Positions 1 through 8,483 are shown, counted from the first letter of the stretch. The stretch is DNA of 64,000 nt from Candidatus Nitrosopumilus sp. (GCA_003702525.1 REGJ01000001.1:56093-120092), one strand, 5' to 3'. The notes: generated by a model not told the origin, from the sequence alone. Made by a program: numbers and translations.

Positions 1-651
1 GATGAAATAATGCTTGTCTTTGTCAATTAGGTATAATCGAATTTTAGGCGAAATCTTTTTGCTTTTTTTGACATTTGCCAAAAATTTTGAAGCATTCATG
101 ACGCAACAAAATCCCATCAATCAATTAAGGATTTGGCAGATTTTCAGAGATGATCAATTTGCTCACAAAGTTTATAGATCAGCGATCAGAAATCAGACTA
201 GAGATAACAGGTACAAAAATAGATTATTCTTATCAAATTTCTGTTATCTACTAAAGGTTACATTTCTGTTAATGTGTTAGGCACGCATTTTCTTTTTTAA
301 TGAAGGTTGAAAAAAAGAATATTCTGATAAATCAAAAAAAGACCAAAAATAGATTCTAAAAAAACTCATTCCACCTGATAATAGAAATGAATCAAGCCTC
401 TAAAACAGTATTTTTTGGGGAATCATAAAGTCTCGAGGTCTTGATACAACATACATTTGAAAAATTGATTGATAATTTCATGTGTCTAAAAAAATTAACT
501 AACATTCAACTCGGTTAGATTGTAATCGATGAAGGTTTTTGTTTCCGTATGTGTCTAGTTTGGTTTTACCTACAAACCTATTGACGGCAATAATGATTGA
601 TTCTATTTGGTAATAAAGCAGATGAACGATTGTTCTGTGACAACAGGTTAA

Positions 652-678
652 ATTCTAAACTCTTTGAGAATAGACAAT
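652..678 (+). promoter_or_regulatory. Copy 1 of repeated upstream element ATTCTAAACTCTTTGAGAATAGACAAT
   Basis: Same 26-27 nt motif at 928, 40558-40584 (minus) and 43623; core starts 59 nt before ATG 712; TATA-like TTAAAAAT follows at 683-690. Confidence 0.75.
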
Positions 679-711
679 ATTGTTAAAAATGAACTACGTT
701 AGATCGTAATT

Positions 712-927
712 ATGGATTTACTCAAAGACAAAAGAAAAAAGATGAAAAAAGACATTGAGTATGCCTTAAGAAAGGAAGATAAAATCTTACACGATGAAAA
801 TGAAGAACCTGTAACTTATGTGGATGAAGAAGATGTGAAATCCATAGAACATCAAGAACATGTGGAACATGATGAAAATGAAGAACCTGTAACATTTGTA
901 AAAAAATCAGAAAACGAAAATCTTTAG
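712..927 (+). CDS. Small acidic protein with internal duplication (HDENEEPVTYV / HDENEEPVTFV)
   Basis: ORF track; 26-nt internal DNA near-repeat at 790-815 and 868-893. Confidence 0.7.
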   Translation: MDLLKDKRKKMKKDIEYALRKEDKILHDENEEPVTYVDEEDVKSIEHQEHVEHDENEEPVTFVKKSENENL

Positions 928-954
928 ATTCTAAACTCTTAGAGAATAGACAAT
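928..954 (+). promoter_or_regulatory. Copy 2 of repeated upstream element ATTCTAAACTCTTAGAGAATAGACAAT
   Basis: Core starts 58 nt upstream of ATG 987. Confidence 0.75.
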
Positions 955-986
955 ACGCTTAATTTTATATCTTTTAGATTCTAATC

Positions 987-1112
987 ATGTTTGAAGATAA
1001 TCTACCACTCTTAGGGATAATTATTGCAGCCGGAGTCGCTTTTGTCATTTGGATTGCTAAAAAATCTATTACAGGGTATTACAAAGGAAAATCTGAGGGC
1101 TACAAATCTTAG
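987..1112 (+). CDS. 41-aa single-TM microprotein MFEDNLPLLGIIIAAGVAFVIWIAKKSITGYYKGKSEGYKS
   Basis: Read by hand; one hydrophobic helix; preceded by copy 2 of the upstream element. Confidence 0.65.
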   Translation: MFEDNLPLLGIIIAAGVAFVIWIAKKSITGYYKGKSEGYKS

Positions 1113-1120
1113 GTGTAATC

Positions 1121-1279
1121 ATGCTTCCAAAAGGAGACCTACCAGGAGAATGTATGGATTGTGGGGCACAAGTAACCTATTCTAAAAAACCAATGCAAAC
1201 ACATTCAGAACTTTTGAAAAAACATCGCTGTCCAATGTGTGGACATTTTGCATTGAAAACAAAAAGTAAGACATTGTAA
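1121..1279 (+). CDS. 52-aa zinc-ribbon-like microprotein (CMDC...CPMC)
   Basis: Read by hand; two CxxC pairs; 8 nt after the preceding microprotein. Confidence 0.65.
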   Translation: MLPKGDLPGECMDCGAQVTYSKKPMQTHSELLKKHRCPMCGHFALKTKSKTL

Positions 1280-1376
1280 AATTTGAGAATCCACGCTTAA
1301 CAGATTTACAAAAAATGACCCTTTAATCTACTAAAGGCAAACAAATCAAGTTCTTACCAGAGTTCGTTTCAGAAAA

Positions 1377-3296
1377 TTAAGATTGATCAATACCTAACAC
1401 ATCACGATATGCTTTGGGGATGATTTTTTGGGTTTTATTGACTAGTTCATGAATCTTCGAATCAATTACATATGTAATTGCCCAATCATCATTACTTCTA
1501 ATTGATCTTCCAAATCCTTGCAAAATAGTCATTATTGTTTGTGAATCATACCATAATGGGAATTTTTTCATTTTCTCTCGAACACGTGGGTCTCCTAAGG
1601 ATTTGTATGGTACTTTAGCAATTATTTGAAATCTAGAATCTTCATCTTTAAGATCAACCCCTTCCCATAATGATGAGGATAATAATACACTAGCCTTGTT
1701 CTTTCTATGCTCGTCAATAATCTCATCTTGAGTTTTTCCATCATTATTTGTAGAATGACATATCCGAATTCTTTTTTTATTTTCAGGAGATAATCCCCTA
1801 AGAATTTCCCAACATCGTGATTTTGATTGAGTTAAAATTAATCCTCGTTCATCTGTATGTTTTGTTAGTAATTCATCGATTCTTCTAATTGCACCTGATT
1901 CTACTTCGGGGGGAGATTTTGCACTCAGAATACCCATATCTAAAAATTCTACTTGTCTATTTTCATATGGGAATGGGGATTTTGGGGTATCAATAAATGC
2001 AATTTCAGATTCATCTAATCCCATTGTTTCACAAAAACTCTTTTTATCAATTGTAGCTGACATGAAAATTTGATATTCTGTTTTAAAGAAATCCTCAACA
2101 TAATTTGAGATCTTCAAGGGTTTAATTGAAATAGATACCGAATTAGCATAATCATTTGTAGAATCTTGAATAATAAAATTTTCAGGATCATTATTTATTT
2201 CATTAATTGCATTTGCAAAATTCTTAAAATTACTTTCAAATCGTCCCAATAATTTTACATCTACTTTTTCTTTATCTATCTCCATTCTTTTTTCTAATTC
2301 TGCAATTTGTGTACCGTAAAATTGCCTCATGATATTTAGCACTTCAAGTAATTCATCAATTTGTAAAACATCATATTTTCTAATATCTATTTGACATTCT
2401 TCTAATTGATTTTTTGAAATATTTATTCCAATAAACTGGATTATTTGATCTTCAATTCCATGAGCCTCATCAAAAATTGAAACTTTTTTTTGCAAATGTT
2501 CTTTAAAAACCGACTCGTTTTGCATTAATTGGAAAAATGCAGAATAATTCCACACCGAGAAACTTGATACTAGTCCAAAATATTTTTGAAAATAATAACT
2601 ACAATCATCTACATTTTGTGTATTGGTAGAAGTTACATTACTAAGGGGTCTTTTGAATCTGCAAAATACGGTAACATCTTTACCATTTTCATTTTTTTCT
2701 GTTCCTTCAACACAATCTCCTTTTTCACAAGTATAACCTAACTCCTTTGCTAAAATTGGGTCATCAACTTTTTGCTTTTCCATAATTTTTAAACATTCAA
2801 AATTTGATTTTCCTTTAACGGGTCGTAAAAACGGATAATCCCTAGCATATTGATCCTGTAAACTCTTTGATTTTGTGATAAAAAACCCATCTTTGAAATA
2901 TTTTGCAATAGCAACACCAACAGCAGATTTGCCAACTCCTGTAGGGGCAGAAATTACAATTTTTTTAAATCCAGATTTCATACTAGTTTCAATCTCTTTG
3001 AGAATTTGTTTTTGAATTTCTCTAGGAATAATGTTTGTTGGAAAATATTCTTCAATTTTTGAAATCGGTATATTTTGGGCAGTGTTTTTAGAAACAGATT
3101 CGTTTTTAATTATAGATGGTTGGATTGAGGGTTTTGAATTTCTAAATAATTTGCGGATATATGACTCTCTTGCATCATCATCATTTCCAGAATCTGTGAA
3201 ATATCGTGCTTTTTGACAATCACATTTTGCTTCAACTGTATGTGTACCAAATTTTGATATTTTGATCTCAGACTTACATTTAGGACAAGTTTTCAT
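1377..3296 (-). CDS. XPD/DinG-family Fe-S superfamily 2 DNA helicase
   Basis: Walker A APTGVGKS, DEAH box, Cys residues between motifs consistent with an Fe-S domain, motif VI QGFGRSIR; N-terminal zinc-ribbon-like CPKC. Confidence 0.85.
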   Translation of the reverse strand: MKTCPKCKSEIKISKFGTHTVEAKCDCQKARYFTDSGNDDDARESYIRKLFRNSKPSIQPSIIKNESVSKNTAQNIPISKIEEYFPTNIIPREIQKQILKEIETSMKSGFKKIVISAPTGVGKSAVGVAIAKYFKDGFFITKSKSLQDQYARDYPFLRPVKGKSNFECLKIMEKQKVDDPILAKELGYTCEKGDCVEGTEKNENGKDVTVFCRFKRPLSNVTSTNTQNVDDCSYYFQKYFGLVSSFSVWNYSAFFQLMQNESVFKEHLQKKVSIFDEAHGIEDQIIQFIGINISKNQLEECQIDIRKYDVLQIDELLEVLNIMRQFYGTQIAELEKRMEIDKEKVDVKLLGRFESNFKNFANAINEINNDPENFIIQDSTNDYANSVSISIKPLKISNYVEDFFKTEYQIFMSATIDKKSFCETMGLDESEIAFIDTPKSPFPYENRQVEFLDMGILSAKSPPEVESGAIRRIDELLTKHTDERGLILTQSKSRCWEILRGLSPENKKRIRICHSTNNDGKTQDEIIDEHRKNKASVLLSSSLWEGVDLKDEDSRFQIIAKVPYKSLGDPRVREKMKKFPLWYDSQTIMTILQGFGRSIRSNDDWAITYVIDSKIHELVNKTQKIIPKAYRDVLGIDQS

Positions 3297-3535
3297 TTTC
3301 TAGAGATTTTTTTGGATATATTTTCTTATTTATCATATTCTAATTTTGATTTTTATGTAATACATTACTGTTTTTCATTTATTACACTATGAATTCTATG
3401 ATTAAAAAAATAAATTATGAGTTTTTCTTCAGCAATCTTGGTTTTAATCGGAAATCACATAACCATTTAAGGATTTATGAGATTTGGTTAAGAAAAGAGA
3501 ATCTAGTTTAATATCTAGTACATACAATATAGATC

Positions 3536-3853
3536 ATGGAATTACTTGATGACAAGATGAGAGTTTGGCTAGAAAGTGCAAAATTTGTCAAACCAAACTC
3601 AGGAGTCTATGTTCTATACAATAGAAGCAAGCATCCAATATACATCGGAGAAACCAATAATCTTGAAGAGACATTCACAAAATATGTAGATACAGATTTT
3701 GAAGATGATGAATGTAAGCAAAAAACTCAATTTTACCAAAGGGTGTTTGCAGAAAATCCAAAAGAGTTACAATTACAACTAATTGAGCAATTCAGAAATG
3801 AAACAAATGAGTTACCCTCATGTAATTCAGAGATCAAAGTAGAAACACACTAA
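3536..3853 (+). CDS. GIY-YIG-like domain protein
   Basis: GVYVLYNRSKHPIYIGETNNL resembles the GIY...YIG core. Confidence 0.6.
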   Translation: MELLDDKMRVWLESAKFVKPNSGVYVLYNRSKHPIYIGETNNLEETFTKYVDTDFEDDECKQKTQFYQRVFAENPKELQLQLIEQFRNETNELPSCNSEIKVETH

Positions 3854-3915
3854 ATTCTTTCACTGCATTGCACTGAAGACCTACTGGATTAATAGAAAAA
3901 ATATGAAAATCTAAC

Positions 3916-4161
3916 ATGGGAAACGCTATGATTTATGCAGGTATTGCAATCGGAGTAGCAGCATTGGCCGGAATTATGGTCTATGCACATGATAACCAAG
4001 AAAATTATCTTAGAGATGATGCAGTACTAGCACCAGCAGCAAAACAAGGCGCATTTTCATCAGAGACAGGAATGGTCCAATTGAATAAAGAACAATGGCA
4101 TGAAGACCCCTTTGGTGACATAGCCGCTGAAGTTAGAACACAGTACGAATCTGGTGGATAG
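3916..4161 (+). CDS. Small membrane protein, N-terminal TM
   Basis: MIYAGIAIGVAALAGIMVYA hydrophobic segment. Confidence 0.65.
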   Translation: MGNAMIYAGIAIGVAALAGIMVYAHDNQENYLRDDAVLAPAAKQGAFSSETGMVQLNKEQWHEDPFGDIAAEVRTQYESGG

Positions 4162-4250
4162 TCCACCAAGTTTCTTTTTATTTTATTTTTCATAATTTTT
4201 ACACCTAGTATTAGAGAAAACAATTAATCTTAGAATGTAGTAATTTAACA

Positions 4251-4382
4251 ATGCATCAATGCTATTATTGTGAGCAGATTTTTGATACAAAAGAAGCACT
4301 ATACGAACATGTAGAAATACATTCAGACACAGAAAGAAATAAGGAAATTATGGATAGAAAAAAGAAGTTACTAAAAGACTAG
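4251..4382 (+). CDS. 43-aa C2H2 zinc-finger microprotein MHQCYYCEQIFDTKEALYEHVEIHSDTERNKEIMDRKKKLLKD
   Basis: Read by hand; C-x2-C-x12-H-x3-H. Confidence 0.75.
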   Translation: MHQCYYCEQIFDTKEALYEHVEIHSDTERNKEIMDRKKKLLKD

Positions 4383-4469
4383 ATTCTCAGCCTCAATTAA
4401 AAAAAATAGAGTAAAGGTAAGAAATAATCACATTCAGGTGGTGATATAACAACTTGGTTTCAAAATAAT

Positions 4470-4736
4470 ATGGATTGGGTTGAGGCACTATTACGCAAAT
4501 CATGCGACAGGACATTAACCAAAGAAGAAGTTCTTCACAGTCTATTCCATATGATTGAAATTAATGAAAACACATTACATCAAATTCAATCAGACAAGAG
4601 AGATTTTGGACCAGAGTTAGAGGAATTAAAACAAACAGAAATCAGAGACTTGGATTTTCATCTAAAGTATTATCGAAGTCTTGTAAATTATATTAATTCA
4701 ATTCATGAAAATAAAATTTTTGAGAAACAACATTAA
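4470..4736 (+). CDS. Hypothetical protein
   Basis: ORF track. Confidence 0.6.
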   Translation: MDWVEALLRKSCDRTLTKEEVLHSLFHMIEINENTLHQIQSDKRDFGPELEELKQTEIRDLDFHLKYYRSLVNYINSIHENKIFEKQH

Positions 4737-4873
4737 TCCCAAGAAACAGTGTATGCAACAAATGTTTTAGGTAATGATTTTTTTGTGCTCTTTCCCCATT
4801 CTTCTGAAGTGTGACCAGAGTTGAGTTCAGAGACCTCACCCCAATTAAATTTAGGAAGTTTGGCAGTTTCCAT
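4733..4873 (-). CDS. 46-aa hypothetical protein METAKLPKFNWGEVSELNSGHTSEEWGKSTKKSLPKTFVAYTVSWD
   Basis: Read by hand; stop overlaps convergent gene by 4 nt (TTAA). Confidence 0.6.
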   Translation of the reverse strand: METAKLPKFNWGEVSELNSGHTSEEWGKSTKKSLPKTFVAYTVSWD

Positions 4874-4928
4874 GGTTTTGAGGAGTAATCAGAGTTAATA
4901 AAAAAAGAGTCTGCACTGCAAGTATATT

Positions 4929-5465
4929 TTACAATTTCAATTGTTCAAATTTCAAGGCATATTCAGATTGTTTTTCTGAATTGTTTCCATAATCCGTAGT
5001 TTCATCATATTCTTGTAATCTCTGTTCAAGGATTTTTTGTAACTGTTCTATTTCTTGAGCAATCATTTTTCCAGAATCTTCTTTGGCAAGTTGTTTTCGT
5101 TGGTCTTCATTTTTTCCTCTTGTTGGAAATGTCTTATTTTCAAATTTAGTTTGTAGATTAGAAATGTTTTCACGTTTTACAAGTTCTGCAAGATCAAAAC
5201 GTCCTTGTTCATATTTCAATAATTGATCGCTTGTCTCAGAAGGTCTAACTGAAGACAACAAAGGACAAAACTCTACGGAAACTTGAATATTTTTAATCAA
5301 AAACAGAATTTCACTGCCCATTTTTTCAGAATCAACTGTCCAGGTAAATCCATACTTTATCACACTATGAGAATCAGCATATGATGCAGGATTATGTTCT
5401 GCTTTAAAATCAGACCATTTCAGAGAGTATTGTTTAGTCCAAAACAGATTCTCATTTTCACTCAT
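4929..5465 (-). CDS. DUF922-like protein with apparently lost metal-ligand motif
   Basis: LKWSDFKAEHNPASYA, YEQGRFDLAEL, YDETTDYGNNSEKQ resemble DUF922 WxDF / HEQxHFDIAE / YDxxTxHGxxxxxQ blocks. Confidence 0.5.
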   Translation of the reverse strand: MSENENLFWTKQYSLKWSDFKAEHNPASYADSHSVIKYGFTWTVDSEKMGSEILFLIKNIQVSVEFCPLLSSVRPSETSDQLLKYEQGRFDLAELVKRENISNLQTKFENKTFPTRGKNEDQRKQLAKEDSGKMIAQEIEQLQKILEQRLQEYDETTDYGNNSEKQSEYALKFEQLKL

Positions 5466-5506
5466 TATCTAGTAATTTGAAAATTTCTGAATAATTAGAT
5501 TGTGAT

Positions 5507-5710
5507 TCAAGATGGCTTTCCATCACGCCCGCTAAATTTTCCAATAGGTTGCGAGGTGTCAAATCCCAACCAAGAATAATTTTGAGATTCTTGAGAGTTG
5601 TGAAAATTTTGATGTTCTGTTAATTCAGAATCTCCCCATTCTCCATCGTGAATGAAAGGACATTTTTCATGAATTCCATTTTTTTGAATACCCTTACACG
5701 TGATTAGCAA
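5507..5710 (-). CDS. Small Cys/His protein, hypothetical
   Basis: ORF track. Confidence 0.45.
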   Translation of the reverse strand: MLITCKGIQKNGIHEKCPFIHDGEWGDSELTEHQNFHNSQESQNYSWLGFDTSQPIGKFSGRDGKPS

Positions 5711-5761
5711 ACAAGTAACATTGAGTTTTAGAATTGAAAAATTTTTTGTTGAAAAGAGTGT

Positions 5762-5824
5762 GTTTGACGGCTAACGATTCTAGGGGAATGGTCGGTTAAG
5801 GCAAACGTAGGAACGCCGTCAAAC
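5762..5824. ncRNA. Candidate structured RNA, 10-bp stem GTTTGACGGC/GCCGTCAAAC around a 43-nt loop
   Basis: Perfect inverted repeat, locally raised GC, no ORF. Confidence 0.4.
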
Positions 5825-6134
5825 GGATGACTCGATATATCTAGGACAGTTTAGACTAAAAGAAAGTGTATGTGTCATTTGAACACACATCAAAAATCAT
5901 TCTAGGCTCAAATCATCAGGCACAAAAATGGATCATTTTTTCAAACCATTTTGATTAAAATTCAAGACACGTTTTATTTTATGATTTTTTGACGATTAAA
6001 ATCAGAAATACAGGAAGCAAGGTGATTGCCTGTTTGGTATTGTACGTAACTCCCAAAGAGTCGATGCAAAAAATATCAGACTTGCTTGCTCCTTATTCTA
6101 AACTATTAATTTCAGATATTTTCAAGGATTAGTG

Positions 6135-6212
6135 ATGAATAGCAAATTCTACATGTGGATGGGCATATCAGTAGGAGCACTGGCTGTAGGATTCATACTC
6201 TTGTTCGGGTAA
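6135..6212 (+). CDS. 25-aa single-TM microprotein MNSKFYMWMGISVGALAVGFILLFG
   Basis: Read by hand. Confidence 0.5.
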   Translation: MNSKFYMWMGISVGALAVGFILLFG

Positions 6213-6290
6213 TCAGATTAACTTTTTTGATTTGAAAGATCAATTTTTACGTCGTTTTTTCATTTTATGAAAATTCTTTTAGGTAAAGTA

Positions 6291-6370
6291 TTGCCATAGG
6301 TGTAGCTGGATAGTTGATAATCGCACTAACGCATCACGGCATTGATTATCAACTTTTATCTGTGGCCCAA
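6291..6370. ncRNA. Candidate structured RNA: 11-bp inverted repeat AGTTGATAATC/GATTATCAACT inside GCCATAG/CTGTGGC
   Basis: Nested inverted repeats at 6312-6322/6344-6354 with an outer stem. Confidence 0.4.
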
Positions 6371-6619
6371 CTAATTTGGATGAGAATTTGAAGTATAATC
6401 AAATTTTTCTTTATCAGAAAATAGTTCAAAATTATTTTTTTCCAAATCTAAGACATCATGAAATGCAGGACATGACGTATCAATGGAAAACAACTCTTGG
6501 CATTTAGGACATTGAATAACTGCATGTTCACCCCAATCACATTCAATCTCATCAATTAGTTCAAAGTTAACAGATTCATTACATATGCATTTTATATTTT
6601 TGAATTTTTGAAAATCCAC
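6371..6619 (-). CDS. Zinc-ribbon-like hypothetical protein
   Basis: CICN...CPKC. Confidence 0.6.
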   Translation of the reverse strand: MDFQKFKNIKCICNESVNFELIDEIECDWGEHAVIQCPKCQELFSIDTSCPAFHDVLDLEKNNFELFSDKEKFDYTSNSHPN

Positions 6620-6676
6620 AAAAAACGATTCTTGAAATTAAATATAATTTATTAGCAATCAATAAGTGAGAAAAAC

Positions 6677-6880
6677 ATGACAGAGTGTCCTACATGTAAA
6701 CTTGCAATGGAGTCTCATTCCACATCAGAGTTAATGGAGTGTTGTATGAAACAAGTTGGAGACGAGTTTACTGAAGAACAGGAAGGAATATGTCCTAATT
6801 GCAAACATGACATAAAAAAACACTCAAACAAAGAGCTTGCAGAATGTACGATCGAGTATCTAAAATCAGGAATTCAGTAG
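6677..6880 (+). CDS. Small protein with two tandem Cys motifs
   Basis: CPTCKLAMESHSTSELMEC / CPNCKHDIKKHSNKELAEC. Confidence 0.7.
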   Translation: MTECPTCKLAMESHSTSELMECCMKQVGDEFTEEQEGICPNCKHDIKKHSNKELAECTIEYLKSGIQ

Positions 6881-6920
6881 GCTAGTTAAAATTAAACAAT
6901 AGGAAAATCAGGATAAAATA

Positions 6921-7511
6921 TTGAACCAAACTACCAGAGAACTAATTGGAAAGTTTTCTCCAATGTGGACCAACAAGCAAGTTTGGGAGTTTGATCAACT
7001 AAATGAGGATTTGAGATTTGATGCAATCTACGTAATGCCTCAAGAATATGACGAGAGTTTGTGGAAATCAAAATCTGCCAATCCAGATTCAGAAATCAGA
7101 GACATGGTGGTCAGAACATTTGATCATATGCTTGATGGAGAAGAATTATGGATTTCAAATGTCAATGAGAAAAAAATCGATGAGAAACACATACCATATC
7201 TCATGGCAGTCATGGCTGATGTCATGATTGAAGAAGAAATTTGTTTGAATTTCAGGATTGAAAATGAGTGTTTTGTAACAACTATTGATTCAGATGCAGA
7301 TGTCATTGATTGTAAAGAATTTTTTGAAGAATTCTACCATTTGGCAACAGGTTTCAATTATGATACAGATACCGGAATTCCAGAAGATGAAACCGAAGCT
7401 GAAATGTATCTAACAAGACTCCAAGAAGAGTTTGATGAAAAAATGAAAGTAATTTTGGGAGACAGGTATTTGCCAGGAAACAATGATCCAGATACAATAA
7501 ATGCAAAATGA
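6921..7511 (+). CDS. Hypothetical acidic protein
   Basis: ORF track, TTG start. Confidence 0.7.
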   Translation: MNQTTRELIGKFSPMWTNKQVWEFDQLNEDLRFDAIYVMPQEYDESLWKSKSANPDSEIRDMVVRTFDHMLDGEELWISNVNEKKIDEKHIPYLMAVMADVMIEEEICLNFRIENECFVTTIDSDADVIDCKEFFEEFYHLATGFNYDTDTGIPEDETEAEMYLTRLQEEFDEKMKVILGDRYLPGNNDPDTINAK

Positions 7512-7546
7512 TTTATCTAAAACAAAGCAATACAATTTGAGTAGAG

Positions 7547-7882
7547 ATGTCCCAAAAAAGACCATTTAGAAAATTTACAAAAAAAGGTCCTTCGTTGACT
7601 ACTGAGCAAAAAGTAGAGAGATTCATTTTGAGAAATTCAGAAAATGGTTTTTTTACCAAAGTTACAACAATTCCTTACAAATTTGAAATATCAGAAAGTA
7701 AAGCATGGGATGTAGTTGGCGAATTACTCACAAGTGGGAAAATAGAATCAGTGCATGATGAAATTTCAGGGGAGATGAAATTGTGTAAAACTGGTCAAAC
7801 ATATGCCATAATGAATTCAGAACAAAAGAGAAAAAGACAGAAAGGAAGTAATTTCAAAAGGAAAAAAGGAAAATCATCTTAG
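7547..7882 (+). CDS. Hypothetical basic protein, possible winged helix
   Basis: ORF track; S.AWDVVGELLTSGKIESVHDE resembles wHTH plus basic tail. Confidence 0.6.
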   Translation: MSQKRPFRKFTKKGPSLTTEQKVERFILRNSENGFFTKVTTIPYKFEISESKAWDVVGELLTSGKIESVHDEISGEMKLCKTGQTYAIMNSEQKRKRQKGSNFKRKKGKSS

Positions 7883-7926
7883 CATTCAAACAAATATTTA
7901 TTTTCAAGAATTAATTTTAAAAAAAT

Positions 7927-8016
7927 ATGGATGATGAGAATTTACCAGCACAATGTCATCCAACAATAAAACCAAAAAAGAAAAAAGAAGAGATTAAGAA
8001 AAATGATACAGTGTAA
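7927..8016 (+). CDS. 29-aa Lys-rich microprotein MDDENLPAQCHPTIKPKKKKEEIKKNDTV
   Basis: Read by hand; overlaps next ORF start. Confidence 0.35.
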   Translation: MDDENLPAQCHPTIKPKKKKEEIKKNDTV

Positions 8017-8152
8017 ATTATGTGGAACCCCCTTGGGAAAAGAACCAACTACAGAAGAATTAGAGAAACACTGGAAAAAGCATCATAATTGGCATTGGGA
8101 ATCAAATCAAGATAAATCACCTGAAGAAGCATTATTGAAAAAAAGAGACTAG
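8003..8152 (+). CDS. 49-aa CxxC zinc microprotein MIQCKLCGTPLGKEPTTEELEKHWKKHHNWHWESNQDKSPEEALLKKRD
   Basis: Read by hand. Confidence 0.6.
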   Translation: MIQCKLCGTPLGKEPTTEELEKHWKKHHNWHWESNQDKSPEEALLKKRD

Positions 8153-8153
8153 C

Positions 8154-8209
8154 AACGTCTTGGAATAGTGGTCGTTTATAGCATGCCTAGACCACCAATC
8201 GAAGACGTT
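8154..8209. ncRNA. Candidate structured RNA hairpin with internal loop
   Basis: AACGTCTT/AAGACGTT (8 bp), internal loop, GTGGTC/GACCAC (6 bp), 16-nt apical loop. Confidence 0.45.
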
Positions 8210-8345
8210 ACTAATAGTTCAGGCTCAAAATATAAAAAAACCAACAACTGTTTTCCAAACGTTTGTTTAAAAAAAACTCAAAATCGAAACTAATGTACAC
8301 AAAAATTGCCAGACAATTTATCAATTTTGTAATGTAATCATATGC

Positions 8346-8483
8346 ATGAGAGAGGATTTTGCAGAGTACACAAAGTGTAGAACATGCGGAGTTGCATTGC
8401 TATATTGTGACTGCAACTGTCCATATTGTGGAAAAAGAGAAGCCTGTGAATGTGAAATGTCTTCGCTGAGAATCACGCACTAA
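8346..8483 (+). CDS. 45-aa Cys-rich metal-binding microprotein
   Basis: MREDFAEYTKCRTCGVALLYCDCNCPYCGKREACECEMSSLRITH; 8 Cys. Confidence 0.7.
   Translation: MREDFAEYTKCRTCGVALLYCDCNCPYCGKREACECEMSSLRITH

Noticed and set aside
14-280. 88-aa plus ORF at the window start
   Set aside because: Low-complexity AT-rich composition, no recognisable domain, no convincing promoter; not supported.
6096-6135. TTCTAAACT before the 6135 microprotein as a fifth promoter copy
   Set aside because: Only 9 nt match and spacing is 39 nt rather than 58-60.
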